Position numbers and translations under genes: made by a program
NCBI GenBank assembly: GCA_014905825.1
Contig: JACGCN010000078.1
Span: 54,069 to 118,068, forward strand
From: Lyophyllum atratum
Lineage: Eukaryota > Basidiomycota > Agaricomycetes > Agaricales > Lyophyllaceae
DNA: 64,000 bases
Reading direction: 5' to 3'
Part shown: positions 54,168-64,000 of the stretch, piece after piece
Position numbering within the stretch: the stretch's first letter is position 1
Layout: each line of letters opens with the position of its first letter
Notes under the pieces: generated by a model
The model's database searches: none
What the model was told of the DNA's origin: nothing
Seen by the model: the letters and a program-made list of their open reading frames with translations, nothing else

Positions 54168-55145
54168 TCAACCATGAAGGCGCGGGCTCCGCCTCCTAGC
54201 CTGATACCTGTGCGGACAACTCGGGTTCATACACAAGCCACCGAGTCGCCACGCATAACTTTCGGCGTCCAATGAAACTATGCTCCGCTGAGCACGCTGA
54301 TCAACAGGTGTGACCAAAGGAACTGTGCCGTCGTCCTGGCGGCTGCCGTTCCACGTGACCACAGCCTTGCCGGCGTCGCCTCTGACGCGTCTCACTAAGC
54401 GTCGGCACTCGTACGAGCAAGGAACGCCGGCAGCGTACTCGTCACCCCCGAAGCACTTGAATGCCGTGCTTGACATAGAAATCGGTGAAATAATGCACGG
54501 GCCAATGACTGCCGACAACGCCGTGGCCATTGAACGTAAGAGTGGGGTAGAACATGTAGATTTTCGTCGCCGTAAGCGCGTTCATGACGGCGGTGCATGG
54601 CCCGGTGAGGATAAGAGGCAAGACGGAACATCCGATGCTCTCAAAACAAATGATAGAATGTGTCGCTTTCTTGAACGTGCGCATTTGCTTCCATAGACAC
54701 GTGGCAGTAAGCTTGAAAAGCAAAAGGGGCGAGCGCTGCTCTTCGTAACCGAGGCCTTCAAAAAACGCAGCGATCGGTCCAGTGCTGCCTGTCGGTACAA
54801 ATATGTTCAAGACGTCGAGGCGCGGGCGTGGTTGGGAAAGCGGCTGCATGATAGCGAGCGTGAGGTCACCAGACAACACACTCCTGGTAGACGTGAGGAC
54901 GTCCCAAAATTGAGCATACTCCGCTATGTAACACAGTCAGCCGACGTTTTGTAGACAAAAAAAGCACGTTTACCAACAGTACCGAAGAAAGGACCGACGA
55001 ATTTGCGCACGGCGATAAGCATGTGCGAACCGACAATATTGCGATTCGCACGGCTAGTGCGCGAGTAAGAAATGGCGTCGACCACATTTAAGTGGCTGAG
55101 GAGTTCCAACGCGAGATCCTGTTGGGCAAAAGGCAAGGGAGGCAT
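54168..55145 (-). pseudogene. F-box plus nucleotidyltransferase-like protein, frameshifted at a homopolymer
   Basis: Exon 1 starts MPPLPFAQQDLALELLSHLN and continues VVDAISYSRTSRANRNIVGS, an F-box-like N-terminus. A GTACTG...TAG intron joins in phase to AEYAQFWDVLTSTRSVLSGD, then LTLAIMQPLSQPRPRLDVLN and IFVPTGSTGPIAAFFEGLGY. FKLTATCLWKQM, SIICFESIGCSVLPLILTGP, CTAVMNALTATKIYMFYPTL and VKHGIQVL follow. The SG.LTLAI....P...LDIFVP order is that of a very abundant Agaricomycete family whose core looks like a nucleotidyltransferase fold. At a run of five G (54445-54449 as C on +) the frame shifts; the continuation GGDEYAAGVPCSYECRRLVR then RVRGDAGKAVVTWN is in the next frame. Either a young pseudogene or a sequencing error. 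Confidence 0.6.
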
Positions 55146-55547
55146 AATTTACCAAAGGGAACAAGGAAACATTTTGGTTAAAAGCATCGAAGGCCAAAGA
55201 TCCGGACATTTCAGATGCTTGACTGCTGGAAAAGAAAGAAAAAAGGGAGACGAAAAGGAGGTTCTCCTAAATCCCAAAAGGAGGCACAGAAAACAGGAGG
55301 ATGCGCAGCCGCACCTTTTAACACTGCGGGAAACCACAACCGCGCACTTTCTTTAGAGATGTCGTACATCACGCCAGCCCAAGTCGCGCGGTGGAAAACT
55401 CACGCGATTGTCGGTCGCATGAAAAGACATCAGCCTGTACGTCAACTAACGGTTGCCATACCCCCCACACTGATTATCGTTTAGCCTTATGCATTCAAAT
55501 GGACGGGACTGTTTTTCTCGCCAAGAACCAGGGCAAAGGGGGCTAGG
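55146..55547. other. intergenic spacer
   Basis: No gene recognised upstream of the F-box/NTase-like gene. Confidence 0.35.
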
Positions 55548-56141
55548 GTGCCTGTGCCTATGGATGTTGGGCTCGGTCGTCGCGCCAATTTGGATGGTGT
55601 CGTCTCCCAATATTGGGTGCCACATGCGGACCCAAGCCTTTTGGTGTACGACCTTGAATTTGGCCGGAAATCGTTCCAGACGATGCCTGATGGAGAGGAC
55701 TTCGACGGCCAATTTACGATTTACTACGAAGACCAACAGATAGGGATCACCGGCCCCGTGGCCTGGCCAGATTGGTACGGAAACATTTTGGTCACTAAGC
55801 AAAACGGAAATGGCGAAAATGGTGAACTTGGAAGCAAAGGACGTAGAGGCGGTGTTCGTGTTGGTGGGAAGGTAGGCGCCAGCGTCGCAATGGGAATGCC
55901 GCTGACTCGACTTGGCCAGGGCAATGGATGGCCGGTTGCTGACGTGAGGAAGCGCACGGGCGGGATTGTAGTCTACATGGTCTATAAATGTGCATATGGT
56001 GTAATGTTCACATTCGACCTGAATCGCTGGCAGTGGCGGCATGGCCGATGGAAGCGCGCGCGACGGGCAAGAATCATGCGCGGGGAAATAGGGGTGTACC
56101 GGCAAGTGCGACGTGAAATAGGAAGTGATGGCATGTGCTAA
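55548..56141 (+). CDS. hypothetical ORF (197 codons), uncertain strand
   Basis: Plus-strand frame with WVPHADPSLLVYDLEFGRKS and FTIYYEDQQIGITGPVAWPD then WYGNILVTKQ, followed by glycine- and charge-rich sequence. A longer frame on the opposite strand (55446-56192) is equally open. The plus reading has the more protein-like N-terminal half and lies just upstream of the BTB gene. I recognise no family. Confidence 0.3.
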   Translation: MPVPMDVGLGRRANLDGVVSQYWVPHADPSLLVYDLEFGRKSFQTMPDGEDFDGQFTIYYEDQQIGITGPVAWPDWYGNILVTKQNGNGENGELGSKGRRGGVRVGGKVGASVAMGMPLTRLGQGNGWPVADVRKRTGGIVVYMVYKCAYGVMFTFDLNRWQWRHGRWKRARRARIMRGEIGVYRQVRREIGSDGMC

Positions 56142-56215
56142 AAACCTGCGGAAAAGGGGTCGGCAAATGGCAGACAAAAAGGTGTGGCCCAACGTGGAGG
56201 CTCGGGGAACGCATC

Positions 56216-57314
56216 ATGTTTCCAGTCAAATTGGCCACCCTGAATTGGGAGCGGAATTTCATTCTACGCGCCGGTCTGCGCGCCGTGCATGTGGACGAAA
56301 AAGTGCTTTCCCCGTGGCTCGGCGGTGTTCCGGGACCTTTTCAAGAACGCACCTCTGCGGCCGCCAGCCTCGTTCACGGTCATCGCGTTGAACGACGAAT
56401 CCGAGGATGTCTTGCGGTACATCGACAAGGTCTACAATGTAGATGCGTAAGCAGATTGACGTTGGTGTTACAGGGAGATGTTTACATTACCATTCAGGGT
56501 TCCCCATACGCCGATTACGTTGGATGTGTTGGGCTCGTTGTTGGAAATGGGCCGCAAGTATGACGACAACGGCGTGTTCAATGAGATGTCGTGCATTGTC
56601 GCAAAAGAGTTCCCTCGAACTTTGAAGGAATGGGATGCCGCTGCCAAGGCGCCCTTTACGGCTATCAGCTGGACGGCTGGCGTGGAATTCGACCTGATCA
56701 CTCTCGCCAACACGTTTGACTTGTTACCGCTTTGCCAAGTCTATGGTACCGCATCTGCTGTAACTTTACACTGGTACGTATCATGAACCGTGTGTTTTTT
56801 GCCGACGGCTTATGGCGGACGCAGGCGCAGAGGCGAGATGGTGTCAAGCGTTCGAACGGTTACACGGCGAGGCTAACGAACAAGCAACAACTGTTGTGCG
56901 CAGTCGGAGAGCATAGACTGGCAGTCGCAGAAAGAACATATACATTGAAATGGTTGGATCTCGGCGAAATCCCGGTGTCAGGATGCAGAACGGTGAAAAG
57001 GTGTCAGGCATTTGTTCTGCGGACGGGCGTGGAGGTGGTAGGCCGCGGTCGACCCATCGCCGCATTGGCCGGGTGGAACGACAACTGGAACGGCAATATG
57101 TGTGCAAAGTGCCAGCGACATGCCAAAAAAAACCCACGATTGGGGACGCAGGGAGGTGTGGAAGAGGCTGCCTAGATATTTTGATTTATACAAATGGAAG
57201 GACGCCGCTGAGTGGCAGAAGGAATTGGTGAGCCCCACTGGAATCTACTTCGGCCATTTCGCCCCTGAAGATTGCCCAGAGCAAGCAAATCGGGCCCTGC
57301 GACGCTCGCTATGA
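56216..57314 (+). pseudogene. BTB/POZ-domain protein 1, two homopolymer frameshifts
   Basis: Reads ERNFILRAGLRAVHVDEKVL. After a frame step in CCCC (56310-56313) it continues RGSAVFRDLFKNAPLRPPAS and ALNDESEDVLRYIDKVYNVD, the BTB fold used for homodimerisation and cullin-3 or transcription-cofactor binding. After a GTAAGC intron: MFTLPFRVPHTPITLDVLGS, LLEMGRKYDDNGVFNEMSCI, AKEFPRTLKEWDAA and EFDLITLANTFDLLPL. Later exons have WNDNWNGNMCAKCQRHAKK. A second frame step in A8 (57125-57132) leads to THDWGRREVWKRLPRYFDLY. Apart from the two steps the protein matches the common Agaricomycete BTB layout with a C-terminal C-x2-C piece. Confidence 0.65.
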
Positions 57315-57670
57315 ATTGTTCTGATCCTGGCCGATCGCAAAAACGCCGCTGAGTCGCAGGAAGTGACGGCGGTTGACGATGAACCAGAGAGGCTGCTGGT
57401 TATGAATAGTGGGCTGAAGGCGTGATGGGTGGGGGGCCTGTTGACAATCGCGTGAGTGTAGTAGTACTGTAACTTGATAGGGAATACCTTTTTGCGGCCG
57501 CGTTGCTCCTATGTGCATATCTTGGACGGGCGTACTTCTTTACCATTCTCTATGTTATGTGCAACTGAAATCTGACGCCGGCGCCACTCGTATGAGCGAA
57601 ATGCGAATGATTGTCGTATATACATTACATATGGGTGTACTTGCGACGTAGGTAATTAATGGGGCCGAGG
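57315..57670. other. intergenic spacer between convergent genes
   Basis: 3' flanks of BTB protein 1 and the SPT5-like gene; nothing else seen. Confidence 0.4.
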
Positions 57671-60110
57671 TCATTTTTTGGCTAGCACCGCCAACGTACT
57701 GGTTGAATGGGAGCATTTACTTTCGGGGGGGATCCTGCCTTGGCTGTTGCGGATGCCGATGATGCTTTCGTCTTTGCCCACCTCCGAAATGATGTACTCC
57801 TGTCCGCGTCCAAGGCCCTCCAAAGAGACAACCACTTGGCTCTTCAGCTCTGGAACGACATGACGAACGTACTTTTCCGGCACTAGCATCTGTTCCCCCA
57901 TGACGAAAATCTTGGCGAGCGAACCCTCGATTCCTTTCCATATACCCCATTTATCTTCGTGATCGCCGTATTTCCAACCTGGATCCTGTAAAAAAACGGT
58001 TTCGTTCCCTCCAACCGTACCCGAATCGGTTTACCGGTCAAATGCTCCGAAACCATCCACGGATTGTATGCTGTCATCCGTCAGTGTTTATATTCCTTGG
58101 AAAAATGACGGCGCATACCAAAAGCGAGACCGGGATCGGGAGTCCGAGAACATGGGTTCCACGCAGGACTAAACGTGACGGAAGTGCTGGGCGGAAGCGG
58201 CGTTGACGCGGTGAGAGGAAGAGAGGATACCGGCAGCGACGTTCTTGCATTCACAAATTGAGAACCGGAAGTTGCCTCGCGTGTGACAGTTTTTTGCAAC
58301 GACGACTCGGCATCCAACGGCTGCATTTGTGGATCGCTCCTATAAAACGCGCGTAAGCCCAACATCACGAAAAATACATGCCACGTACAAAAGACACAAA
58401 TGAGATAGCTGAATGCGTTGCCGCCGCATCGTGGCCTGGATTTCAATCGATACAAAATTGTGGTTTTCGGTCGATTTGATGATGGCTTCGTAGTCCTTAA
58501 ATATGTTGTCTTTGATGACTCGTACATGCTGCCCAATAAGGTGATAATTGGGATCCTTGCCCGTACGAGTTTTGATGTCCGTGACAGCTGCCGATGCCGC
58601 CAGCTGGACACATTCTAACGGTGCTTCCACCTACAAGGTGTCAGCTTGCATTGTCTGCTTAGGTTAAGGCGTGCAGCCCACATACCGCTTTCTGTCCTTT
58701 GCGGTCGTGAAGCAACACTGTCTCGCGTGTAGATGAAAGAACGCGGCCTTGGGCGCCCACGTACTCTCCTTTCGTAACCACAACCTCGGAGCCGACAAAA
58801 AAAACGACGATCCACGGTGATGAAAGACGCTTCCTGAAAATTGACGCAATCGCTGCGAACCACCACCTACATCTCGGATTAGCACGTGCACAAAATAAAG
58901 AAAGTCGGCGACAATGCTCACCTCCTTGAATGCTTTGTGATCGTGGATAAGGAGACTGTCGTCGACCAAGGACGTGACCCATCCTTCAAAGCCGGCATGT
59001 GGTCCCAGCACCACTTGCACTTCGTCCCCAATCCTAATGTGCTTTCTGAGACTAATCACCGGACACGTTTCGAGAAGATTGCGAGATTGAAGGAAACAAC
59101 TGCGTCGTCGTTGATTATGTTTTGGATGACGCCAACTGCGCCCATAGATTGTCCTGCAACGACCTTGACCGCATCACCCGGCTTTCAGTCGACGAGCACC
59201 CATGATTGCAACCGTGGTCGTAAAGAAATCGTGGGGAACGTCCCGCAATTTCAAAAAAAAAGCGATCTCCTCCGATGTGGGCACGGCTGCCTCGGGATAA
59301 AAGTTCATCGGTACTAAAACTAAGGAATCCGTTGTCGTAAATGGAATTTCTGAACATGAACACTTGGTTCCTCTGCGTCACCGAATGCTGGCCCCAGACA
59401 GCCCTAACCGTGGTTGCAATCAAATAAAGCCTGAATAGGCCGGCTGCCACGTTTTGCGCTTGGCGCGTTGAAGGTTAATACGGGGTACGACAAGGACATC
59501 TGCGCCATGATGCAAACCTCGTCCTTTGACATAGGCCAAGTCGCCTTGATAGGGACGCTTCGTCAACCGAACCCAAGAAACGAGGTTGAGGAAGAAACGA
59601 AACAGGCTCTTGCAAACACAGAGGCGCATCTTCTGGTTCGACGAAATACAAGTCGCGAGAAAAAACATGGGACGTAGTCTGACATAAACTCACGACGTCG
59701 GTTTCACTCCTAGCCTCAATAAAAACCATCCAGGACGAGAGACCCCGGCCTGACGACGATAGATTTGACGTGCCCAAAAGAGGTGACGGTCCGAATGATC
59801 TTTTCCATGAGAAGAAAGACGACAGCTTCTTCGCAACCAGGCTAGCGAAACGAAAATCAGCTTCGGCCTAATGCGAATAATAAAGGTGTACCTTAACAGC
59901 CACTCGCCACAATCGCGGTGGCCCCATAGCAGCTTGTCCGTGTTTCAACATCCTGGTAATTATGCGTGCCGATGTTTTCTGCGCGTTGTCGGGCTCGTGA
60001 CAGGAGACCGTCCCAATCATTCTCCCCTTGCACGCGCATGTGCTCCCGCAAGAGAAGATGATGTGAAACAGTGCGGTCGGTGGGGATGGGTTGGTTGTCA
60101 AAAAAAAAAT
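57671..60110 (-). pseudogene. SPT5-like protein (NGN plus several KOW motifs), frameshifted
   Basis: Minus-strand exons in order: SREPDNAQKTSARIITRMLK, then the NGN domain PPRLWRVAVK|PGCEEAVVFLLMEKIIRTV and VKSIVVRPG. A G-run (59743-59746 as C on +) shifts frame before LSSWMVFIEARSETDVVSL. KOW-type blocks follow: WVRLTKRPYQGDLAYVK with ADVLVVPRINL; LKAGDAVKVVAGQSMGAVGV; IRIGDEVQVVLGPHAGFEGW; VGSEVVVTKGEYVGAQGRVL; and LIGQHVRVIKDNIFKDYEAI. The tail includes GEQMLVPEKYVRHVVPELKS. Real Spt5 is a conserved essential RNA polymerase II elongation factor of about 1000 residues. This shorter, divergent copy is a paralogue of the kind often multiplied in Agaricomycetes. The N-terminus may extend toward 60.7 kb. 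Confidence 0.7.
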
Positions 60111-61075
60111 CATCTGTCGCTAAACGTCAGAAAAGGACGACTCCTGTGTAACGATTCAACGAAAGTGCACCCACCACGTATCTTTCTTCGTCTTCGTCGT
60201 GTCGTTCTGTAGTTTCCTGGCCGCTCAAGAACTCAAAAACCTCGTGACGCTTTCATGGATTACATGTCAACGTTAACAACGAGCCCAGACATCCAAACTG
60301 GCGCGTACCTCCACGCGTTGACGCTTGTTAGGCTTTCGTTCAGGTGGCATCTAACGCTGGCATGAGTGATGTTCCGTCTGATTCGAAAAACATAGTCACT
60401 ATCGACGTGTCTTTTGACGAGGCCTGACGATTGACGTTCATGGGAAAGTAATGACAGGGGCGAGGTGGTAGTAGGTGAACAAGGGTGGAAAGGAGGGTTG
60501 GAACAATCGCGCGCACCTGCCCGGCACCTGGACTTCAGGGCAAGCGTTTATCCAAAAACGTGGGTGGCCAAAAAAGAGGCGAGGAAGGGAATTGAACTCA
60601 GCTTCCGCGTCATCGGATAGATTGAAGGTTGACATAATAAACCAATAACCCATTTGGGCGTCTGTAGACAGACAAAAAAGGGGTGCATAATCATAATCGT
60701 AGGCGCAAGATTTTTGCGCCTGCCCGTAACTCACGTGAAAGCCTAAGGCTGCGGCCCCATACGAACGGAGACCTTTTCACTTGCTATCACGGACCACCAT
60801 GGTCGCCGAAGTACCGAAGGCTGGACGTCGTGTGCTTGGGGTTAATGTGTTTGACTGAAACTTATAACGAATGAGGAGACCGGGCGTATCACCACCTGCG
60901 GAATCCAACGAGAGAAACAGCACGACTTGGGGGGCCGGCATATGCGAAGGCTTACAGGAGGTGGCCTGCGGTTCTGACGCCACAGTGCTGCCGTCTCAAC
61001 CGCGTAGGTGCATGTTTGGCAGGCCACGGCGCTTGCCCCTTTTTTGCTGGCACATAGGAGGGTGTTTCACACCCA
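60111..61075. other. unassigned region upstream of the SPT5-like and BTB2 genes
   Basis: A minus-strand frame at 60.44-60.73 kb (FNLSDDAEAEFNSLPRLFFG) may be a 5' exon of the SPT5-like gene; not proven. Otherwise nothing. Confidence 0.3.
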
Positions 61076-62211
61076 GTGATTTTCACGGGGCATGAAGGTG
61101 CTTTTAATGGGCACGGACACAATACCGGGGGTCTCAGACTATGGGGGACATTACTCCTGGCTCGTCTGGGCTCTTGCCACACCGGCCTGTGTTTCGAGGA
61201 CGGCAACGTCATCCTTCGTGCCGATACCGCAAGCGCGTGTGTACACCGAAGCGTGTTGGCATACCACTCCCCCGTCTTTCGGCGTCTGTGGACAGAGGCA
61301 CCGAGGGGGCAAAAGGTGCCAATTCTCTTGTCTGATGATCCTTCCAACGATCTGGTGGTGTACATCAACGCCGTCTATAACATTAACAGGTTGCCCGTAC
61401 CGGCGCGCTTGGTGATTGATGTGCACACTTTTGAGCTGGTGGTATGGTGTTGCTGTTTCAGGACCCATTCCGTTGGCGGAAGTGGGCTGTCTATTGCGTA
61501 TGGGTCGCAAATACGCCACGTAGGCATGTTTTGCTTCGATGGCAGATAGGGTAATCGCGGAATATCCGGCAGCGCTTTCCGCATGGGAGTATGCTCGCCT
61601 GAACCCCTGCATGAGGATCTCACCCTGCGTCGGTCTTGAATTCGAGCTCCTGGGAATGGCGTACGCGAATGATCTGTACGCCGTGGTCCCACCGCTGCTG
61701 TACGACATGTGCTCGAGGTTCTCGGCGGTATGTTCGCGCTCGAGGTCTGAAGCAACCTTCGTTTGACCATTGCATACAGGAACAGCTCAAGGCAGGACTG
61801 GAGCGCACCGACGGGTCAGTGGTCAGAATTTCTTGGCGCGACCAGGTCATTTGCAACGTGGGCCGAGACCGTCTCGTGGTGGCGCAAGAGGTGCACACGT
61901 TTGGATGGGTGAGGCGCTTGCCGTTGATGGCATGCGCGACGCCATTTGCATGCGAGCGGTTCGCGGCGTCAATTATGCGCTCGTTCAGGAGACCCGTCAG
62001 ACGCGTCAGGGCGCTCGAGGTGTGGAACGACGAATGGGACGTCGCCCTGTGTGGGTCATGTGGAAAGGCGGCGGAACGGATGCACGCTGCGGGGAGACGT
62101 CATGTCTGGGGGAATTTACCGGCCTACTTCGATCTCGGGAACTGGGACGATGTTTGCCTCCTTCAAGATGATCTGGTAAGAACATCCGTTGGCACGCCGA
62201 TCCAACACTGA
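61076..62211 (+). pseudogene. BTB/POZ-domain protein 2, interrupted by a stop codon
   Basis: Frame reads CFEDGNVILRADTASACVHR, SVLAYHSPVFRRLWTEAPRG and ILLSDDPSNDLVVYINAVYN, a BTB domain. After an intron-like gap (GTTGCC...CAG): PIPLAEVGCLLRMGRKYAT, then TAG at about 61.53 kb, then ACFASMADRVIAEYPAALSA and LEFELLGMAYANDLYAVVPP. The C-terminal part is QVICNVGRDRLVVAQEVHTF, WNDEWDVALCGSCGKAAERM and LPAYFDLGNWDDVCLLQDDL. The same landmarks (LLxMGRKY, EFxLxxLAxxxDL, WNDxW, CxxC, YFDLxxW) occur in BTB1, so the two are paralogues. No ATG is in frame at the 5' end, and the internal stop suggests a pseudogene. Confidence 0.6.
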
Positions 62212-62609
62212 CCGGATGGCAGAGTAACCTTGTGATGGATGTGGAGGCTTCGTTTTTGTAGTCAAATTATCATACGCCCTGTCTTTCGAATGCAGTGTTG
62301 GGTACTTGTTCATTGGAGAACGTTCAGTGCCTCGCACAAGTGACTTGCGGGCAGTACTGGCCATCTTGGGGCGCGTACGCGGCCGTTGTAGCTAACATTA
62401 GGAGTACGCGACAAATCGCTCATGAAAATTGTTTTTCCGCAGGTCACGTAGCCTTGTGATTGTATTGGGGTACGGACGCGTACAAAGACAATACTTGTTC
62501 GCATGCACCTGATTATTCGCCAATAGGAATCGCGCGTTCCAGGCAACCATTTTCGTTTTTAGGGGGCAGGAGGCACCTGTCAGGCATATTTAACGGCGGA
62601 TGCGAATGA
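62212..62609. other. intergenic spacer
   Basis: No supported gene. Confidence 0.4.
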
Positions 62610-63155
62610 ATGGGCAGCGCAATCATGAGTCATCCTCAATCATTAACCATGAAGCCGGGCCCGAACCCAGACGAAGGTATGCATGAGTTGATCGTCATGT
62701 TCACGCGCCTGATTACGGTTTTAGTTTCAAGACTCGTAGGGGCGGTAGAAGGCGCCGGGGGAAGGACGGCCTTGTCTCACACCGATGTTGGAGATGTACG
62801 GCGCCATACATTGAAAATCGGCATCTGCAACGCTTACGTGCCAGTCGTGATCAAGTGGCTGCTGGCAATGGATGGCTGGGAGGAATCCGTTGCCTACGTG
62901 GACTTCATGTTCGCAGCGGTGTTGGTCGGCATAGTTTACGACAGCGGCGGGTGCGAAATCGTCGACGACCTGGGCACGACGCCAATCACGATGTTGGAGC
63001 CGACTGCGACTCGTGCACGCCTCCTTACCCGTGGACGGGTTCTGCTTGGCATCGGCACGGTACGGCTGTGGGTGTTCGTGGTCGTCGACGAACAGGGATT
63101 GTGGTGGAATGGATTGCGGTGGAATTTTGACATTCTTCTGGGAACCGCTGTGTGA
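62610..63155 (+). CDS. unknown protein X2 (181 aa), related to X1
   Basis: ORF starting MGSAIMSHPQSLTMKPGPNP. It has hydrophobic stretches HELIVMFTRLITVLVSRLVG and YVDFMFAAVLVGIVYDSGG, the segment GAVEGAGGRTALSHTDVGDV, and LLAMDGWEESVAY. The last part is VLLGIGTVRLWVFVVVDEQG. Related by eye to X1 at 52.4 kb, where the AVEGAGG/TVEAAGG, GD, LLAMDGW/LLQMAGW and FA-A blocks align. Opposite orientation to X1. Possibly membrane-associated. No family recognised. Confidence 0.45.
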   Translation: MGSAIMSHPQSLTMKPGPNPDEGMHELIVMFTRLITVLVSRLVGAVEGAGGRTALSHTDVGDVRRHTLKIGICNAYVPVVIKWLLAMDGWEESVAYVDFMFAAVLVGIVYDSGGCEIVDDLGTTPITMLEPTATRARLLTRGRVLLGIGTVRLWVFVVVDEQGLWWNGLRWNFDILLGTAV

Positions 63156-63347
63156 CGCATCATTTGCATACATGGCAGTGCTCAATGCGTAGCTCATGTA
63201 CATCGCCACGGCGGACGCGTGATTATATGACAGCGCTTCAATGTAAAGGTGTGGGTGACGTGGGATGCCATTGGGGCAACTAGCCGCAGTGTTTGGCGCG
63301 TGGAAGTTCTCTCTGAACCAACTCAATCTGGCCGAGTTGCAGTGACG

Positions 63348-63845
63348 CTATGACCACGATAAAACTCGGACACAAGATGCAATACTACGTGTTACATCCA
63401 AACCTGGGTTGGTCACTACCTGTCCGGGCACCTCGCTGCTTCCTGCGTCAACGATGATACGAGCCAAGACTTCCGCGACATTGTCGTCGGCGTAAATGCG
63501 CATCTCGTTCCGCCGGTCCATCGGCAGAAGTGACTCTACCAAGGTCAACAGGGCCTCGGAAGGAACATAGATCCGCAGCTTTTTTTGCCGCCTTTGCCGC
63601 TGTTCTTCGGTGTCCGAGTCCGCAGCGACTATTTTATACACTCCCCCGACGTCGTCGACGGCTTGAAGAAGGCGTGCAACTGAGACAAAGTCATGAGTGG
63701 GACGGTAAACGTAGAAACAAGTCATACCTTTGGCGGATGTGGAAAACACAACTGCATCCCACGGCGGGGAAACAAATGTACGACAAAGGGGGGGGTAAAC
63801 CGTAAGGCCCTGCGCCCGGTGAGCGGTCATAAATTTGGTTGGCAT
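63348..63845 (-). CDS. hypothetical ORF at the right edge
   Basis: Minus-strand frame with MTAHRAQGLTV near its start, then FYVYRPTHDFVSVARLLQAV and DDVGGVYKIVAADSDTEEQR. It continues KKLRIYVPSEALLTLVESLL and MRIYADDNVAEVLARIIVDA. An intron acceptor or donor pair is possible near 63.72 kb (CCAAAG|GTATGA), so the MTAHRAQG part may belong to another exon. The gene may continue beyond the window. The family is unknown. Confidence 0.35.
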   Translation of the reverse strand: MPTKFMTAHRAQGLTVYPPLCRTFVSPPWDAVVFSTSAKGMTCFYVYRPTHDFVSVARLLQAVDDVGGVYKIVAADSDTEEQRQRRQKKLRIYVPSEALLTLVESLLPMDRRNEMRIYADDNVAEVLARIIVDAGSSEVPGQVVTNPGLDVTRSIASCVRVLSWS

Positions 63846-64000
63846 CGTATGTGTCGTAGACGTGGGAACGGATGGCAGTTGGTCTAAATAGTGTATTCGG
63901 AAACCCTATTGATGCGAGTCCGTGATTGCAGTTCAAACACGGGGACGAAGACGCACCTGTGATTGACGTTTTTCGGTGTGATTTCGTAGACAACACTTTG

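Noticed and set aside
55446..56192. 248-codon minus-strand ORF
   Set aside because: Low-complexity His/Pro/Ser composition and full overlap with a more protein-like plus-strand frame; no motif.

Overview
This window looks like nuclear DNA of a basidiomycete fungus, most likely an Agaricomycete. Genes are broken by many 50-60 nt GT-AG introns with CTAAC-like branch sites. The families present are typical of mushroom-forming fungi: class I hydrophobins, DUF6593-like small proteins, expanded F-box and BTB families, a basidiomycete-type adenylate-forming reductase, a short tyrosinase, pectin methylesterases, and a Helitron with a DUF6570-like segment. Everything here was read by eye from translated exons; no search was run.

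Region 1 (1-9 kb): the end of an unidentified gene at the left edge, two intact hydrophobin genes in head-to-head orientation (1.1-1.6 kb on - and 2.95-3.4 kb on +), a decayed GRE2-type ketoreductase, then a fragment and a complete copy of a DUF6593-like gene. Region 2 (9-16 kb): an F-box protein, a third DUF6593-like copy, a JJJ1/DNAJC21-like J-protein, a Kre9/Knh1-like remnant and a small conserved-looking protein. Region 3 (16-28 kb): a large A-T-R adenylate-forming reductase, two tandem DUF6593-like genes, a secreted tyrosinase and a PL14-like polysaccharide lyase; reductase and tyrosinase could serve specialised metabolism, but nothing in the sequence links them directly. Region 4 (28-33 kb): two decayed pectin methylesterase copies; the longer carries a 1.3-kb TIR element (9-10 bp target duplication) inside an intron. 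Region 5 (33-39.6 kb): a multi-pass membrane protein gene and an F-box gene.

Region 6 (39.9-51.3 kb) is an approximately 11.4-kb Helitron. It holds a 2461-residue Rep/helicase ORF, a second intron-containing gene, a 1309-bp internal tandem duplication of the 5' part, and a 61-bp sequence present as a direct repeat at both ends, which suggests a head-to-tail Helitron concatemer. Region 7 (51.3-64 kb) is a dense block of multicopy-type genes: a pair of related unknown proteins in opposite orientation, an F-box/nucleotidyltransferase-like protein, two BTB proteins and an SPT5-like KOW protein. Several carry single-base frameshifts at homopolymer runs, so they are either young pseudogenes or affected by sequencing error.

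The most unusual material is the Helitron with its accessory gene, internal duplication and terminal direct repeats, followed by the block of frameshifted genes to its right, and the TIR element nested in a pectin methylesterase intron.
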